Shown piece after piece: positions 35,438 through 43,967 of a DNA stretch of 64,000 bases. Each line of letters starts with the position of its first letter. Position 1 is the stretch's first letter. Made by a program: the position numbers and the translations under genes. The DNA lies in the NCBI GenBank assembly GCA_035765635.1, contig DASTWZ010000051.1:48546-112545 (forward strand), given 5' to 3'. Origin of the DNA: EW11 sp035765635. GTDB taxonomy: Bacteria > Verrucomicrobiota > Verrucomicrobiia > Opitutales > Opitutaceae. The notes under the pieces were generated by a model. That model had not been told where the DNA came from. It saw nothing but the letters and a program-made list of their open reading frames with translations, and made no database searches.

Positions 35438-38089
35438 ATGTCTACCCTTGAAATCAAACGGATGGTGGCGGTCAGTGCGCTGCTCATGAGCGCCCTAATT
35501 TCTCCCGACGCCAATGCCAAACCCGCTTACGCGCTGACTGCCGGTGAAGGTGCAGCCGAATCCCTCGGCTATGCCAGCGAGGTGCCCACGTTCTCTTGGA
35601 AATTGCCCGAGAGCGTTAAGCGCCAAACGGCTTTCCAAATCGAAGTTCGGCAGGAAAATAAAACGCTTTGGGATTCGGGTTGGATAAACTCAGATCAATC
35701 CACCTTCGTGCGTTTCGGCGGAGCTCCTCTGACTTCTCGCCAACACGTGCAGTGGCGCGTGCGGTTCCGCGACGAGAATGGACACGAGCAAGCGTGGAGT
35801 CCCTTCGCCCAACTCGAAACCGGATTGCTCTCGGCGAAGGACTGGAAGGCGCAGTGGATTCGACCCTCGCAAACCGCCGAAGCGGCTGAACCCGTCGGTT
35901 ATCTGCGCCGCCAATTTACCGCAGATAAAGAAATTTCTCGGGCGCGCTTGTACGTCACAGCGCGAGGCATTTTCGAAATGGAAATCAATGGCCAGCGCGT
36001 CGGCTCGGATCATTTCGCCAATGGATTCACTGTCTATGACAAGCGCCTCGACACGCTGACCTACGATGTGACCAAACTCCTCAAGCGCGGCGAAAATTCC
36101 GTGCAGGGCAAGCTCGGCACCGGCTGGTATGCGGGACGATATCCTTTCGGCACGAAGCAGATCGGCCCCTACGGCAAGGACACGGGCCTTCTCGTGCAGT
36201 TGGAAATTACCTATGCCGACGGCTCGAGTCAGACCGTCGCTTCGGATGGACAGTGGGAGGGCACTTACGTTGGACCGATCGTTTCCTCGAGTCTCTACGA
36301 CGGAGAAATTTACGACGCCCGGCGCCAGTCGAAAGACTGGGCGCCCGTCACCGCTACGCACGAACTCGGTGAGGCCAGGCTGACGCCGAAGCCTTTTGCG
36401 CCAGTTCGAGAGACGCAAACCGTGACGCCGGTGAAAATCTCCGTGACTCAGTCTGGAGGTTATATTTTCGACCTTGGCCAAAACTTGGTCGGCTGGGCTC
36501 GCGTCAAAATTCCCGTCGAGGCCAACCAATCCGTTACCCTGCGGTTCGCGGAGATGCTGAAAGACGACGGCACCTTGTACACGGAGAACTATCGCAGCGC
36601 GAAGTCGACCGATGTCTACACCGCGGCGACCTCAGGAGAAATCGTGTGGGAGCCGCGCTTCACATTTCACGGCTTTCGTTATGTGGAACTCTCGGGTTTG
36701 CCGAAGAACGCCAAACCGCAGAACGATTGGGTGACCGGAATCGTTTTGCACTCCGATCTGCCGACGATCGGCAGCTTCGATTCGTCGCACGCGAAACTGA
36801 ATCAATTGCAGAGCAACATCGTCTGGGGCTGGCGGGGAAATTCCTTGGATATTCCGACCGATTGTCCGCAGCGAGATGAACGTGCCGGATGGACGGGCGA
36901 CGCGGAAGTTTTCTGCGCGACCGCACTCTACAACACGGACTCGCACGCCTTCTGGAAGAGTTGGCTCGGATCGCTGCGCGATGATCAAGACGCCGATGGG
37001 GGCATTCCGGATTTCGTGCCCTCGGCTAAACATAAAGGACGTGCGCACAGTCCAGGGTGGATGGATGCGGCCACGATTATTCCGTGGGACGTTTATGTCC
37101 GTACCGGCGATGTCGAAGTGTTGGCGGAAAATTTTTCCATGATGGAAAAACTCGTCGGTTGGTACCGCGGGCAGACCGTCGATGGGTTGCTGCCGAAGAT
37201 CAAAGGCTATGGCGATTGGCTTCAGCCCTACTCCAAACCGGCCCCAGGCGAGCACGATTGGGCAGGGGACAAGCGTGGTGACACGCCTCCGCCGTTGCTC
37301 GGCCTCGCGTTTTACGGGCGCAGCGCGCAGATCCTGGCCGACTCGGCGCGTGTGCTGGGTCGCAACGACGACGCGAAGAAATATGCGGACGAAGCCGCCA
37401 CGGTGCGGGCGAACTTCACGCGCCAGTATTTTGACGCGAACGGCAAGATGCAGAATGCGCCGGAAACCCAGACCGGCTACGTCTTGGCCATCGCCTTCAA
37501 CTTGATTCCGGCGGAGCTGAAAGCGAAAGCCGGCGAGAACCTGGCGCGACTAGTCGCCGAAGCCGGCGGACATCTTCGCACCGGCTTTCTCGGCACACCG
37601 TTTCTAACTGCGGCACTAGACGAGACCGGTCATGCCGACGTGGCGGCGCAGCTCTTGTTTCAGGACAGTTATCCCTCGTGGTTTTATCCCATCGATCAAG
37701 GGGCTACGACGATGTGGGAACGCTGGAACAGCTACACGCGCGATCGCGGTTTCGGCGACGTGGCGATGAATTCGTTTAACCACTACGCCTACGGCGCGAT
37801 CGGGCAGTGGATGTACGAACGCGTCGCCGGCCTCACGCCGGACGCCGCGCAGCCTGGTTACAAACACTTCATCGTGCGTCCGCTCATCGTCAGCCAACTC
37901 GAGCACGCCCGCGCCGAACTCGACACGCCCTACGGCAAGGCCTCGAGCGCCTGGAAAAAACAAAATGGCAAAGTGGCCATCGACGTTCTCGTGCCCCCAA
38001 ACACCACCGCCACTTTCGAATCCCCGGACGGCGCCCCCGCAAAAATTCTGGAACCCGGCCCCCATCACTTCGAAGTCGCCACAAAGTGA
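35438..38089 (+). CDS. Alpha-L-rhamnosidase, glycoside hydrolase family 78
   Basis: 883 aa with a signal peptide (VAVSALLMSALISPDANA) after a short N-region; ATG 35462 is an alternative start. Order of domains: N-terminal Ig-like region (FSWKLPESVKRQTAFQIEV), a beta-sandwich with ARLYVTARGIFEMEINGQRV (about residues 165-200), a jelly-roll, then the (alpha/alpha)6 catalytic domain with DIPTDCPQRDERAGWTGDAE at about 470-490, which carries the conserved acidic residues including the general acid, and a C-terminal beta domain. GH78 enzymes release terminal alpha-L-rhamnose. The exported location suggests degradation or trimming of rhamnose-containing polysaccharide, either external substrate or the cell's own glycan. 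Confidence 0.95.
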   Translation: MSTLEIKRMVAVSALLMSALISPDANAKPAYALTAGEGAAESLGYASEVPTFSWKLPESVKRQTAFQIEVRQENKTLWDSGWINSDQSTFVRFGGAPLTSRQHVQWRVRFRDENGHEQAWSPFAQLETGLLSAKDWKAQWIRPSQTAEAAEPVGYLRRQFTADKEISRARLYVTARGIFEMEINGQRVGSDHFANGFTVYDKRLDTLTYDVTKLLKRGENSVQGKLGTGWYAGRYPFGTKQIGPYGKDTGLLVQLEITYADGSSQTVASDGQWEGTYVGPIVSSSLYDGEIYDARRQSKDWAPVTATHELGEARLTPKPFAPVRETQTVTPVKISVTQSGGYIFDLGQNLVGWARVKIPVEANQSVTLRFAEMLKDDGTLYTENYRSAKSTDVYTAATSGEIVWEPRFTFHGFRYVELSGLPKNAKPQNDWVTGIVLHSDLPTIGSFDSSHAKLNQLQSNIVWGWRGNSLDIPTDCPQRDERAGWTGDAEVFCATALYNTDSHAFWKSWLGSLRDDQDADGGIPDFVPSAKHKGRAHSPGWMDAATIIPWDVYVRTGDVEVLAENFSMMEKLVGWYRGQTVDGLLPKIKGYGDWLQPYSKPAPGEHDWAGDKRGDTPPPLLGLAFYGRSAQILADSARVLGRNDDAKKYADEAATVRANFTRQYFDANGKMQNAPETQTGYVLAIAFNLIPAELKAKAGENLARLVAEAGGHLRTGFLGTPFLTAALDETGHADVAAQLLFQDSYPSWFYPIDQGATTMWERWNSYTRDRGFGDVAMNSFNHYAYGAIGQWMYERVAGLTPDAAQPGYKHFIVRPLIVSQLEHARAELDTPYGKASSAWKKQNGKVAIDVLVPPNTTATFESPDGAPAKILEPGPHHFEVATK

Positions 38090-38194
38090 CGCTGCTACCG
38101 CCAGAGGCGCAGCTTGGCCGCACATCCTCTTTGCGTCCCCCTGCGCTGCTGTCGTGCTGAATCACCCAATTCCGCGAGGATTTTGAACAACGGA

Positions 38195-38340
38195 TTTTCC
38201 CCACGAATCACACGAAGCACACGAATTCAAAAAATTCCCCCACGGAATGCACGTAAGGTATTTTTGTTTCCGTGCCCTCCGTGTATTCCGTGGGAAAATG
38301 GTTCGGTCATTTGGTGTGCTTCGTGTGATTCGTGGGGAAA
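38195..38340. repeat. Nested palindromic repeat of the CCACGAATCACACGAAG family
   Basis: The outer arms, CCCCACGAATCACACGAAGC (38200-38219, extending to about 38228) and its reverse complement ending at 38340, enclose inner arms CCCACGGAATGCACG (about 38239) and CGTGTATTCCGTGGG (about 38280). The whole element can fold into a two-layer hairpin of about 146 nt. A second copy lies at 60265-60412. The gap 38090-38493 has no other feature except a partial GAAGAGGC-type copy near 38370-38392. Confidence 0.85.
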
Positions 38341-38493
38341 TTGGTTTGGTTGCGGTTTCGCCGCGCTATGCCTCTTCGCGGCCGAAAAAAAAGGCCTTGG
38401 CTACCGCGGTTCCCGCCACCCGCAACGCCAGCGGTCGCTTAGGAATAAGAGCTTGCTGCGGCTCTTTTCGGCCCGTTCGCTGACCGTGCTTCA

Positions 38494-40689
38494 ATGGCAT
38501 CGATTCACGGCAGCCGCGAAGGCGCAACCCTGGCTGATTTCTTTCAGCTCCTTCGGCTTCGGAAAGCCCTGATCTTTCTGATTCTGGGATTGGTCGTGAT
38601 CACGACCGCCGTCGTGACGGCGCTTCTGCCGAAATGGTACGCTTCCACGCTGAATATCCGCGTGGAAAAACCGGAGGGCCAGATGAGCTTGTTGAAGGAC
38701 CAGCCCTCTTCGTACTACGACCCGTATTACCTGCAGGATCAGTTCAAGATCATGCAGTCGGAGAAGATTCTTTATCCAGTGATCGATCGGCTGCAGTTGG
38801 GAGAGCGGCTCGCAGCTTCGCTTGGCAGTCAAAGCGCCGTGCCGAAGGATGTGATCTACGACTACCTGACGCAGAAAATGCTGCACGTGGAGTCGCCGCG
38901 CGGTTCGTCCCTCATCGAGGTCGGCGTCTATGCGCGTGATCCCGAACTTGCCGCAAAAATCGCCAACGAAATTGGCAACGTTTATTCGCAGGACCGAATT
39001 GATTTCGCCACGTCGCAGCAGCGCGAAGGACTGACCCAACTGCGGAAAGAGTTGGAAAAGCAGGAGGGCGTGGTCTCGGCGCAGCGCGACCTCGTCGAAA
39101 AACTGAGGAAGGATCTTAACATTTCCGGCGTCGACATGAACGCGCGCTACAGCGACATGGAAATCGAGACGCTGCGCCAGATGCAGAATTCGCTGATCGC
39201 GCTGAGCGTCGATGCGATCGGGCGCAAGACCCGCTACGAGCGCTTCAAGAGCATTCCCGTGGAAGAGCGGGAAAATCTCATCAATTCCGAGCTGATCCCC
39301 GATCCGAACATTCAAAATCTGCTCCAGGCGTATTTGATCGCGGATCAAACCGTGACGAAGCTCCGCGGCCGCCTCGGCGAAGCGCATCCGGAGCTCATCG
39401 CCGCGGTGGAAAATCGCGCGAAGATCAAAGAACAACTCGACGCGCAGTTGCGCGGTTTCGAGAGCGCGTTGGAGATTTCCTATAAAGAAGCCGAAGCGCG
39501 CGTGGCCGAGCTGAAAAACCAACTCGCGCAGGCAAAAGTGGATCAGATTTTGTCGGCCCGCGAGCGCATGCGACCCTTCGAAGAAGCGGTGCAGAAGCTG
39601 GACGATGACACTCGCGTGCTCTCGACGACGAAGCTGCAGCTGCGCCAGCGCGAAATCGATTTTCAGGTGCCGAAACGCACCATCGAAATTTTGAATCACG
39701 CGGAGCCGGCGCGCCGCCCCAGTCGTCCGAATTGGGCGGTCAACCTGATCTTTGCGACGCTGTTTGGGACCGTGCTCGGCGTCGGCACGGCCGTGCTTGT
39801 GGAATATTTCGACACGAGTTTCCGCAACGTCGCTGAAGTCGAATCGCGTTTGCAGCGTCCTGTGCTTGGCGTGATCCCGAACGTGGCCGAGCCGTTGAAG
39901 AAAAAAGGCGAGGAGGAAGATCCGGCGGAACTCGAGCCGCTGCGCGTGCTGCACACGAATTTGAATCTCGCGCTGAAAGGCGAGCCTCGCGGGCGGAGTT
40001 TGATCATGCTTTCGGCGGGGCCTGGTGAAGGAAAGTCGACGACACTGCTGCGCCTCGCGCGTGCGATCGCGGCGGCGGGGGAGAAGGTGCTGTTGATCGA
40101 CTCCGACCTCCGCCGTCCGACGCAGCACGCGTTAATGGGGACGCGCAAAGATCCCGGCCTTGCGGACGTCCTCCAAGGCAAGGCAACGGCCGATGCCGCG
40201 ATTCAACGGGACGTGCAGCCGAACCTCGATTTTCTGCCCTGCGGAAATGTCGGTTCGTTTGCTTTAACGCTGCTGTTTGTCGAACGGCTGCGCGACCTGC
40301 TCGAAAGCGTGCGCGGGCGCTACGACAGGATCATTTTTGATGCCCCGCCGATCATCGGCGTGAGCGACGCCTCGGTCATGGCCAGCGTGGCGGACGACGT
40401 GATGTTGTTGATTCAGCATCGCCGCAACCCGCAGAGCATGGTTCTGCGCGCGCAACAGATTCTCGAGTCGCTCGGCAAACCGGTGATCGGCGTGGTGCTG
40501 AACCGCGTGCCCAGCAATTCGAGCGAAGACTACGGCTACTACACGCGAAACTACGCCTACTACAGCAACCGCTCCGAAAAGCCGCGCCGCTCGAGGCGGA
40601 GCAAAACTGCGCCGGACTCCGCCGGCGAAACCGAAGAGACTTCCGTCACCCCCGAGCGCATCCGTTTCAGCGAGCGCGAAAAGAAATAG
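38494..40689 (+). CDS. Wzc-type polysaccharide co-polymerase with BY-kinase domain (tyrosine autokinase)
   Basis: 731 aa. An N-terminal helix (about residues 25-45) and a second one (about 412-432) flank a coiled-coil-rich periplasmic Wzz domain containing the Pro-rich PARRPSRPNWAVN segment before helix two. The cytoplasmic kinase has Walker A SAGPGEGKST (about 507-516), Walker A' LLIDSDLRRP (about 534-543) and Walker B IIFDAPPI (about 611-618). A C-terminal Tyr cluster (EDYGYYTRNYAYYSNR) is the autophosphorylation tail. Such proteins control chain length and export of capsule or exopolysaccharide, working with an outer-membrane exporter; no Wza is seen in the window, and the beta-barrel gene at 34032 could be the partner. 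Confidence 0.95.
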   Translation: MASIHGSREGATLADFFQLLRLRKALIFLILGLVVITTAVVTALLPKWYASTLNIRVEKPEGQMSLLKDQPSSYYDPYYLQDQFKIMQSEKILYPVIDRLQLGERLAASLGSQSAVPKDVIYDYLTQKMLHVESPRGSSLIEVGVYARDPELAAKIANEIGNVYSQDRIDFATSQQREGLTQLRKELEKQEGVVSAQRDLVEKLRKDLNISGVDMNARYSDMEIETLRQMQNSLIALSVDAIGRKTRYERFKSIPVEERENLINSELIPDPNIQNLLQAYLIADQTVTKLRGRLGEAHPELIAAVENRAKIKEQLDAQLRGFESALEISYKEAEARVAELKNQLAQAKVDQILSARERMRPFEEAVQKLDDDTRVLSTTKLQLRQREIDFQVPKRTIEILNHAEPARRPSRPNWAVNLIFATLFGTVLGVGTAVLVEYFDTSFRNVAEVESRLQRPVLGVIPNVAEPLKKKGEEEDPAELEPLRVLHTNLNLALKGEPRGRSLIMLSAGPGEGKSTTLLRLARAIAAAGEKVLLIDSDLRRPTQHALMGTRKDPGLADVLQGKATADAAIQRDVQPNLDFLPCGNVGSFALTLLFVERLRDLLESVRGRYDRIIFDAPPIIGVSDASVMASVADDVMLLIQHRRNPQSMVLRAQQILESLGKPVIGVVLNRVPSNSSEDYGYYTRNYAYYSNRSEKPRRSRRSKTAPDSAGETEETSVTPERIRFSEREKK

Positions 40690-41051
40690 CGCGAAGAGAA
40701 GCGGCGAGAGAAGAAGTCGCAGGGAGAAGAAGAAATCGCAGGAGGGAGCAAACCGGAACGAGCGCGCAAAACATGTTCGGCCGGCTGGCGAGGCGACGTC
40801 CGGGCCGCGAACCTTACGCTCCTCGCTGGCTTTGAATTCAATACGAGCGACGACCCGATAAGGGCAAAGACCGGTGTGAACGAGTCCTAGTCTAGCTGCG
40901 GTCGAATAGGTCCGCAGTTTTACCGAGTAATTCTGACCTGGGCTCGAATGAGTCCGAAGTAAGGTCAAAAGCCTCCCACACACGGCCGGATAAAATCTGC
41001 AAAAAACCGTTGACGGGCGGATTAGCCTCTTTACTCCTGTCCCCCTGCTCT
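40690..41051. other. Intergenic spacer upstream of tRNA-Gly
   Basis: No convincing coding sequence. Purine-rich imperfect duplications (GAGAAGAAGTCGCAGG / GAGAAGAAGAAATCGCAGG) follow the autokinase stop. A TTGACG at 41010-41015 and an AT-rich TTTACT at 41030-41035 could be the tRNA promoter, although the spacing is shorter than the usual 16-18 bp, so this is weak. Confidence 0.4.
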
Positions 41052-41104
<53 letters not shown>

Positions 41105-41127
<23 letters not shown>

Positions 41128-41170
41128 ACTTTAAAAAGCCGCCGGAAATATCCCGGCGGTTTTTTCATGT
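41105..41170. repeat. Left attachment site (66-bp direct repeat, attL-like)
   Basis: 66 bp identical to 49407-49472. It begins at the TTCGAGT of the tRNA-Gly T-loop, includes the acceptor 3' strand with CCA, continues through the tRNA terminator hairpin and ends after TTTTTTCATGT. Flanking bases on both sides differ between copies (g/c before, cc/tt after), which defines the ends. Tyrosine integrases commonly use such tRNA 3' ends. Confidence 0.9.
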
Positions 41171-42000
41171 CCAAGAGCGACAGCATCAGCCCCTTGCGCG
41201 AGAGGCTCAAACTGATTGGTCACGACCTCAAGCGACCGCTCGGACCCCGAAACGACCCCCTCAGGTGTGCTCATAGTTGTGTCAGGTGTGCTTATTGGTG
41301 TGCTTTCGGACCGCGTTTTCGCACCGAAATCCGCTCCTGCAGCGGGCCTCTCTTTTAGCACACCATCAGCCGGAATTCCGACCCTGATCTCACCGGTTAA
41401 GTCAGACGAATGCGAATCCGTCGGCGCGACCTCCAGCAATCGGTCGATCTCCTCGGGAGAGAGCGCGTGGCGAAAACGACCTTCGAATTCATCCGCCACT
41501 TTCGGAATGCCTTCCAACGGGTTTACCGCGATCAATCGATTCCGCTTCATCCAATTGAAGAAGGTGATCGCGCACGTGAGATTGTCGTTCATCGACTTTG
41601 GCTTCAGCCCGCAGTTTTTCCGCCAAAGAACGAAGGACTCCGGCGAAACATCGCGCAGCTCCTTCCATCCGCACCGCCGAAACATTTTAGGCAGCATCTG
41701 CGTATACTTCGTGAACGTGCCCTTCGCTCGTCCTAGCCCCTGAAGCTCCGCAGCGTACGCCTGCAGATGCGTCGCCAGCGGAGTCTGCGCCGCTTCCTTC
41801 TGCCCCTTCGGCGTACCGATGCCTGCCGCTTCGCGCTCAAGTTCCTCGATCAGCTTGGCCAACTTTTGCTCGGCCACGCGCTTGTCGCTCACGTGCAGCG
41901 GAAACGTGCGCCGCTTTGCCCAGCCATCCAAGCGCACCCGCGCCGACCAGAGCCGCGCTTTGTCGCCCTTGCGTTTGTGCTGAAACAGAAACCGAACGAT
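41131..42000 (-). pseudogene. Tyrosine recombinase/integrase, internally deleted and lacking a normal start codon
   Basis: The N-terminal arm and SAM-like core-binding domain are preserved (VRFLFQHKRKGDKARLW, LQGLGRAKGTFTKYTQMLPK, LTCAITFFNWMKRNRL, NPLEGIPK). Directly after ALSPEEIDRLLEVAP, where the catalytic domain should begin, the frame passes to a Ser/Thr/Pro-rich tail; the Arg...His-x-x-Arg...Tyr block of about 190 residues is absent. A good AGGAGG sits 6 nt upstream of codon ATC (41998-42000) exactly where an ATG would be expected, so the start also seems mutated; the first standard start downstream is GTG at 41937. The last 12 codons and the stop lie within the attachment repeat. In the family this enzyme would recombine the tRNA-Gly site. 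Confidence 0.85.
41139..41165 (+). terminator. Rho-independent terminator of tRNA-Gly
   Basis: A perfect 7-bp stem CCGCCGG / CCGGCGG with a 7-nt loop is followed by six T residues. It lies wholly in the attachment repeat, so every integration restores both the tRNA 3' end and its terminator. The copy at 49441-49467 is identical. Confidence 0.9.
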
Positions 42001-42115
42001 GACACACCTCCTACGTATTCATGGGTTCGATACGTCGCGACCGCAGCTGCGCGAAGAATACCTCCACGTCCTGCACCGCGACGCGCGAAGCCCGTCCCAG
42101 TTTCAACCCGTTTGC

Positions 42116-42148
42116 TTGACCATTCCTCGCCGTATGCACACCGTATAC
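42116..42148 (+). promoter_or_regulatory. Putative promoter/operator of the island VapBC module
   Basis: A TTGACC hexamer is followed by CGTATGCACACCGTATACAC immediately before the antitoxin ATG. GTAT...ATAC forms an inverted repeat. A similar block (TTGACA, then CGTATACACGGTATTTACA) lies just upstream of the second VapBC module at 50584. Type II antitoxins usually bind such sites in their own promoter. A canonical -10 at 17-bp spacing is not evident. Confidence 0.5.
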
Positions 42149-42150
42149 AC

Positions 42151-42378
42151 ATGAGCACGATCACGGCCAAAGTCTTCAAGTCCGGAAACTCGCAAGCGAT
42201 CCGGCTGCCGAAGGCCCTACGGCTTCGCAGCAAAACCGTGGAGATTCAGAAAACCAAAGGCGGCCTTCTGATCGTCGATCCCAAGGCCGAAGCCGCGCGT
42301 TTGAAAGCGTTCAAGAAACTCTACGGCTCGTGCCCCGACTTTCCGGAAGTTGAACGACTCGATTTGCCTGAGCTTTGA
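42151..42378 (+). CDS. VapB-type antitoxin (AbrB/SpoVT-like)
   Basis: 75 aa. The N-terminal swapped-hairpin pattern ITAKVFKSGNSQAIRLPKAL is the AbrB/MazE/VapB DNA-binding signature. The C-terminal acidic, aromatic stretch (YGSCPDFPEVERLDLPEL) would wrap the toxin. The stop overlaps the toxin start, the usual coupled arrangement. It should neutralise the downstream PIN toxin and repress its own promoter. It is closely similar to the antitoxin at 50584-50826 (shared SGNSQAxRLPKAxRLRSKTV). Confidence 0.92.
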   Translation: MSTITAKVFKSGNSQAIRLPKALRLRSKTVEIQKTKGGLLIVDPKAEAARLKAFKKLYGSCPDFPEVERLDLPEL

Positions 42379-42791
42379 TCTATCTCCCCGACACGAACGC
42401 CTTCTCGCGTTACCTTCGTGGTGAAGACCTCGGCCTGAAAGCAAAGCTCGAGGCGAACCTCATCCACTGCCGCCTCTCCTCCATCGTACTTTCTGAGCTC
42501 GAATATGGCGTAGCCAAGCGTCCCGAAGTCGCGACGTACGCGACGCGAATAAAGCGACTGCGAGAATTGATTCCTGGCGAAGTCGACTACACCAGCGCTG
42601 ACGCCGCGTACTATGGCTTCATCCGAGCCCGCCTGGCCAACCTGAAGCCAAACGCTCAGCCAATTGGTCCGTACCATCTCATGCTCGCTGCGCAGGCACT
42701 TCGACTCGGCGCCGCGATCGTGACCCACAATACGTCCGAGTTTGAGCGCGTGCCCGGACTCGCGGTCGAAGACTGGCAAACACGCGCGTAG
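42375..42791 (+). CDS. VapC-type PIN-domain toxin
   Basis: 138 aa from a TTG at 42375 that overlaps the antitoxin stop by 4 bp. PIN-domain acidic residues appear as Asp in IYLPDTNAFSRYL, Glu in SSIVLSELEYGVAK, Asp or Glu in the central helices and TSEFERVPGLAVEDW at the C-terminus. Note that the third acidic position reads GPYHLMLAAQAL where homologues, including the second copy at 50823, have GDRDTIIAAHAL. One metal-binding Asp is therefore apparently replaced by His, and activity may be reduced. PIN toxins cleave RNA, often initiator tRNA or rRNA. Confidence 0.92.
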   Translation: MIYLPDTNAFSRYLRGEDLGLKAKLEANLIHCRLSSIVLSELEYGVAKRPEVATYATRIKRLRELIPGEVDYTSADAAYYGFIRARLANLKPNAQPIGPYHLMLAAQALRLGAAIVTHNTSEFERVPGLAVEDWQTRA

Positions 42792-42810
42792 TCTTCGGAA
42801 CTCTAGAGCC

Positions 42811-43041
42811 ATGCGACGTAAACGCCACGCCGGCATCAAGCGTACCAGAGTAATTCGTCTCAACGCGAAGCTAGCTCGACAAGCAAAGGCCGCAGGACCC
42901 GTTCATGAACGAAGCGCAACGGCTCAATTGGAATTTTGGATGCGCCTTGGAAAAGCCTTGGACGCAGTGGTCACGCTGGAGAACGCGGCGCGACTCTCAC
43001 GGGCCGGGAACGCTAACGATCTCGCGAGCCAGCTTTCTTGA
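42811..43041 (+). CDS. ParD-like antitoxin, orphan
   Basis: 76 aa from ATG 42811, 19 bp after the VapC stop. The C-terminal two thirds (KLARQAKAAGPVHERSATAQLEFWMRLGKALDAVV) matches the ParD-like family in which a helix carrying HRS...QIEFWARLGK follows a ribbon strand (TRVIRLNAKL). Members usually precede a toxin gene, but no toxin follows here: the next sequence is occupied by a HigA-like remnant on the opposite strand that overlaps its last 45 bp. Either the toxin has been lost or this protein acts alone. A longer frame starting at 42742 overlaps the toxin gene and is less likely. Confidence 0.7.
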   Translation: MRRKRHAGIKRTRVIRLNAKLARQAKAAGPVHERSATAQLEFWMRLGKALDAVVTLENAARLSRAGNANDLASQLS

Positions 43042-43341
43042 ACCAGCGCGCCGGCTCCTTCGAGCATCTGACGCTGACCGCCGCGGCTCACCCGGCTTGG
43101 TTTGATTGATTGGAAACCGGAAGTTTTCCCATTTCTCAAAGACATCGCTGAGCAGATCGAGGTAATCGGCTTGATCTCGGTTGAGAGAATGCCCGGCGAG
43201 GAGATCGATCATTTCTTCCGCACAGTCCGCCTCTGCTTGATCGTGAATTGGGCGGATCAAATACATGGCCATCAGTTCGGCATAGCTCTTCGGAATCTTT
43301 GCATAAGGTGTGGAAGGCCGGAGGCGGTTTCTATTCTTCAT
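42997..43341 (-). pseudogene. HigA-like antitoxin remnant lacking its HTH domain
   Basis: From ATG 43341 about 75 residues match the N-terminal part of HigA-type antitoxins: SYAELMAMYLIRPIHDQAEADCAEEMIDLLAGHSLNRDQADYLDLLSDVFEKWE. In complete members this is followed by a helix-turn-helix domain. Here the sequence continues only as an Arg/Ser-rich tail running into the 3' end of the ParD-like gene, so the DNA-binding half has been lost. No HigB toxin is visible upstream. Its presence suggests that several toxin-antitoxin modules were stacked and partly eroded in the island. Confidence 0.6.
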
Positions 43342-43967
43342 GGCAATTTGGGCGATGAGCAGCGCGGGCTCGGGACGAGAGAAATTCGTCGTGGATGCTA
43401 TCGCATGCAACGTTTGATCGTTTTCGGCGCCCCTCCGCGCCAGCTTGCGGAGGAACCGTCGCACGCACGAGGCAGTAACTCTACCGAAAAAGGGGTAGCC
43501 ATTCTGTATCCAGTTTTCACGTACGTCGCCTACAAGCCTTGTTTTTCCCGCGCCAAATCCTGCGACAAGCGGTCAGCTGGAGCAACGTTCCTGGTACTTT
43601 GTTTATGTCAGACGCAAAACCCTCATCACTTCGTTGAGGCTTTGAGCAGACGAGCGCAGCACAAACGCCTGACCGCCGTGCACACGAACCGTGTATCCGA
43701 AATTTGGTGACAGAACGTTTCTTCGGCACTTCAGTTTCACGCGACCCGGCCCTCAGAATCGCGGGGATTTTCACTACGCTTTCGCGTGATTTCGCCTTCA
43801 CTTCGAGCAGCGAGGCGGCTCAATTCCGGCCCGCCCCTCGCGCTCCCTGGCCGCCTTCCCGCTGCGCCTCCGCGGGCCTTTCGAGGCCCCGCGTCACGTT
43901 GTTCCGCGACAAGCGCGGTGCTCGCTCCGCCTAAAATTCGACTGCGAAGCGAGACTTGAACCGCCAC
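43342..43967. other. Gene-poor segment of the island
   Basis: The openings on both strands here have no recognisable domain, biased composition and conflicting frames. A strongly GC-rich stretch lies at about 43830-43930 just downstream of the Doc gene. I see no gene, RNA or repeat that can be named. Confidence 0.4.

Noticed and set aside
41889..42233. 114-aa minus-strand opening upstream of the integrase remnant
   Set aside because: The integrase N-terminal sequence is readable in a different frame over the same bases, and the opening overlaps the VapB gene.
43102..43710. 202-aa plus-strand opening in the island
   Set aside because: No domain and opposite to the HigA-like remnant, which shows family motifs.
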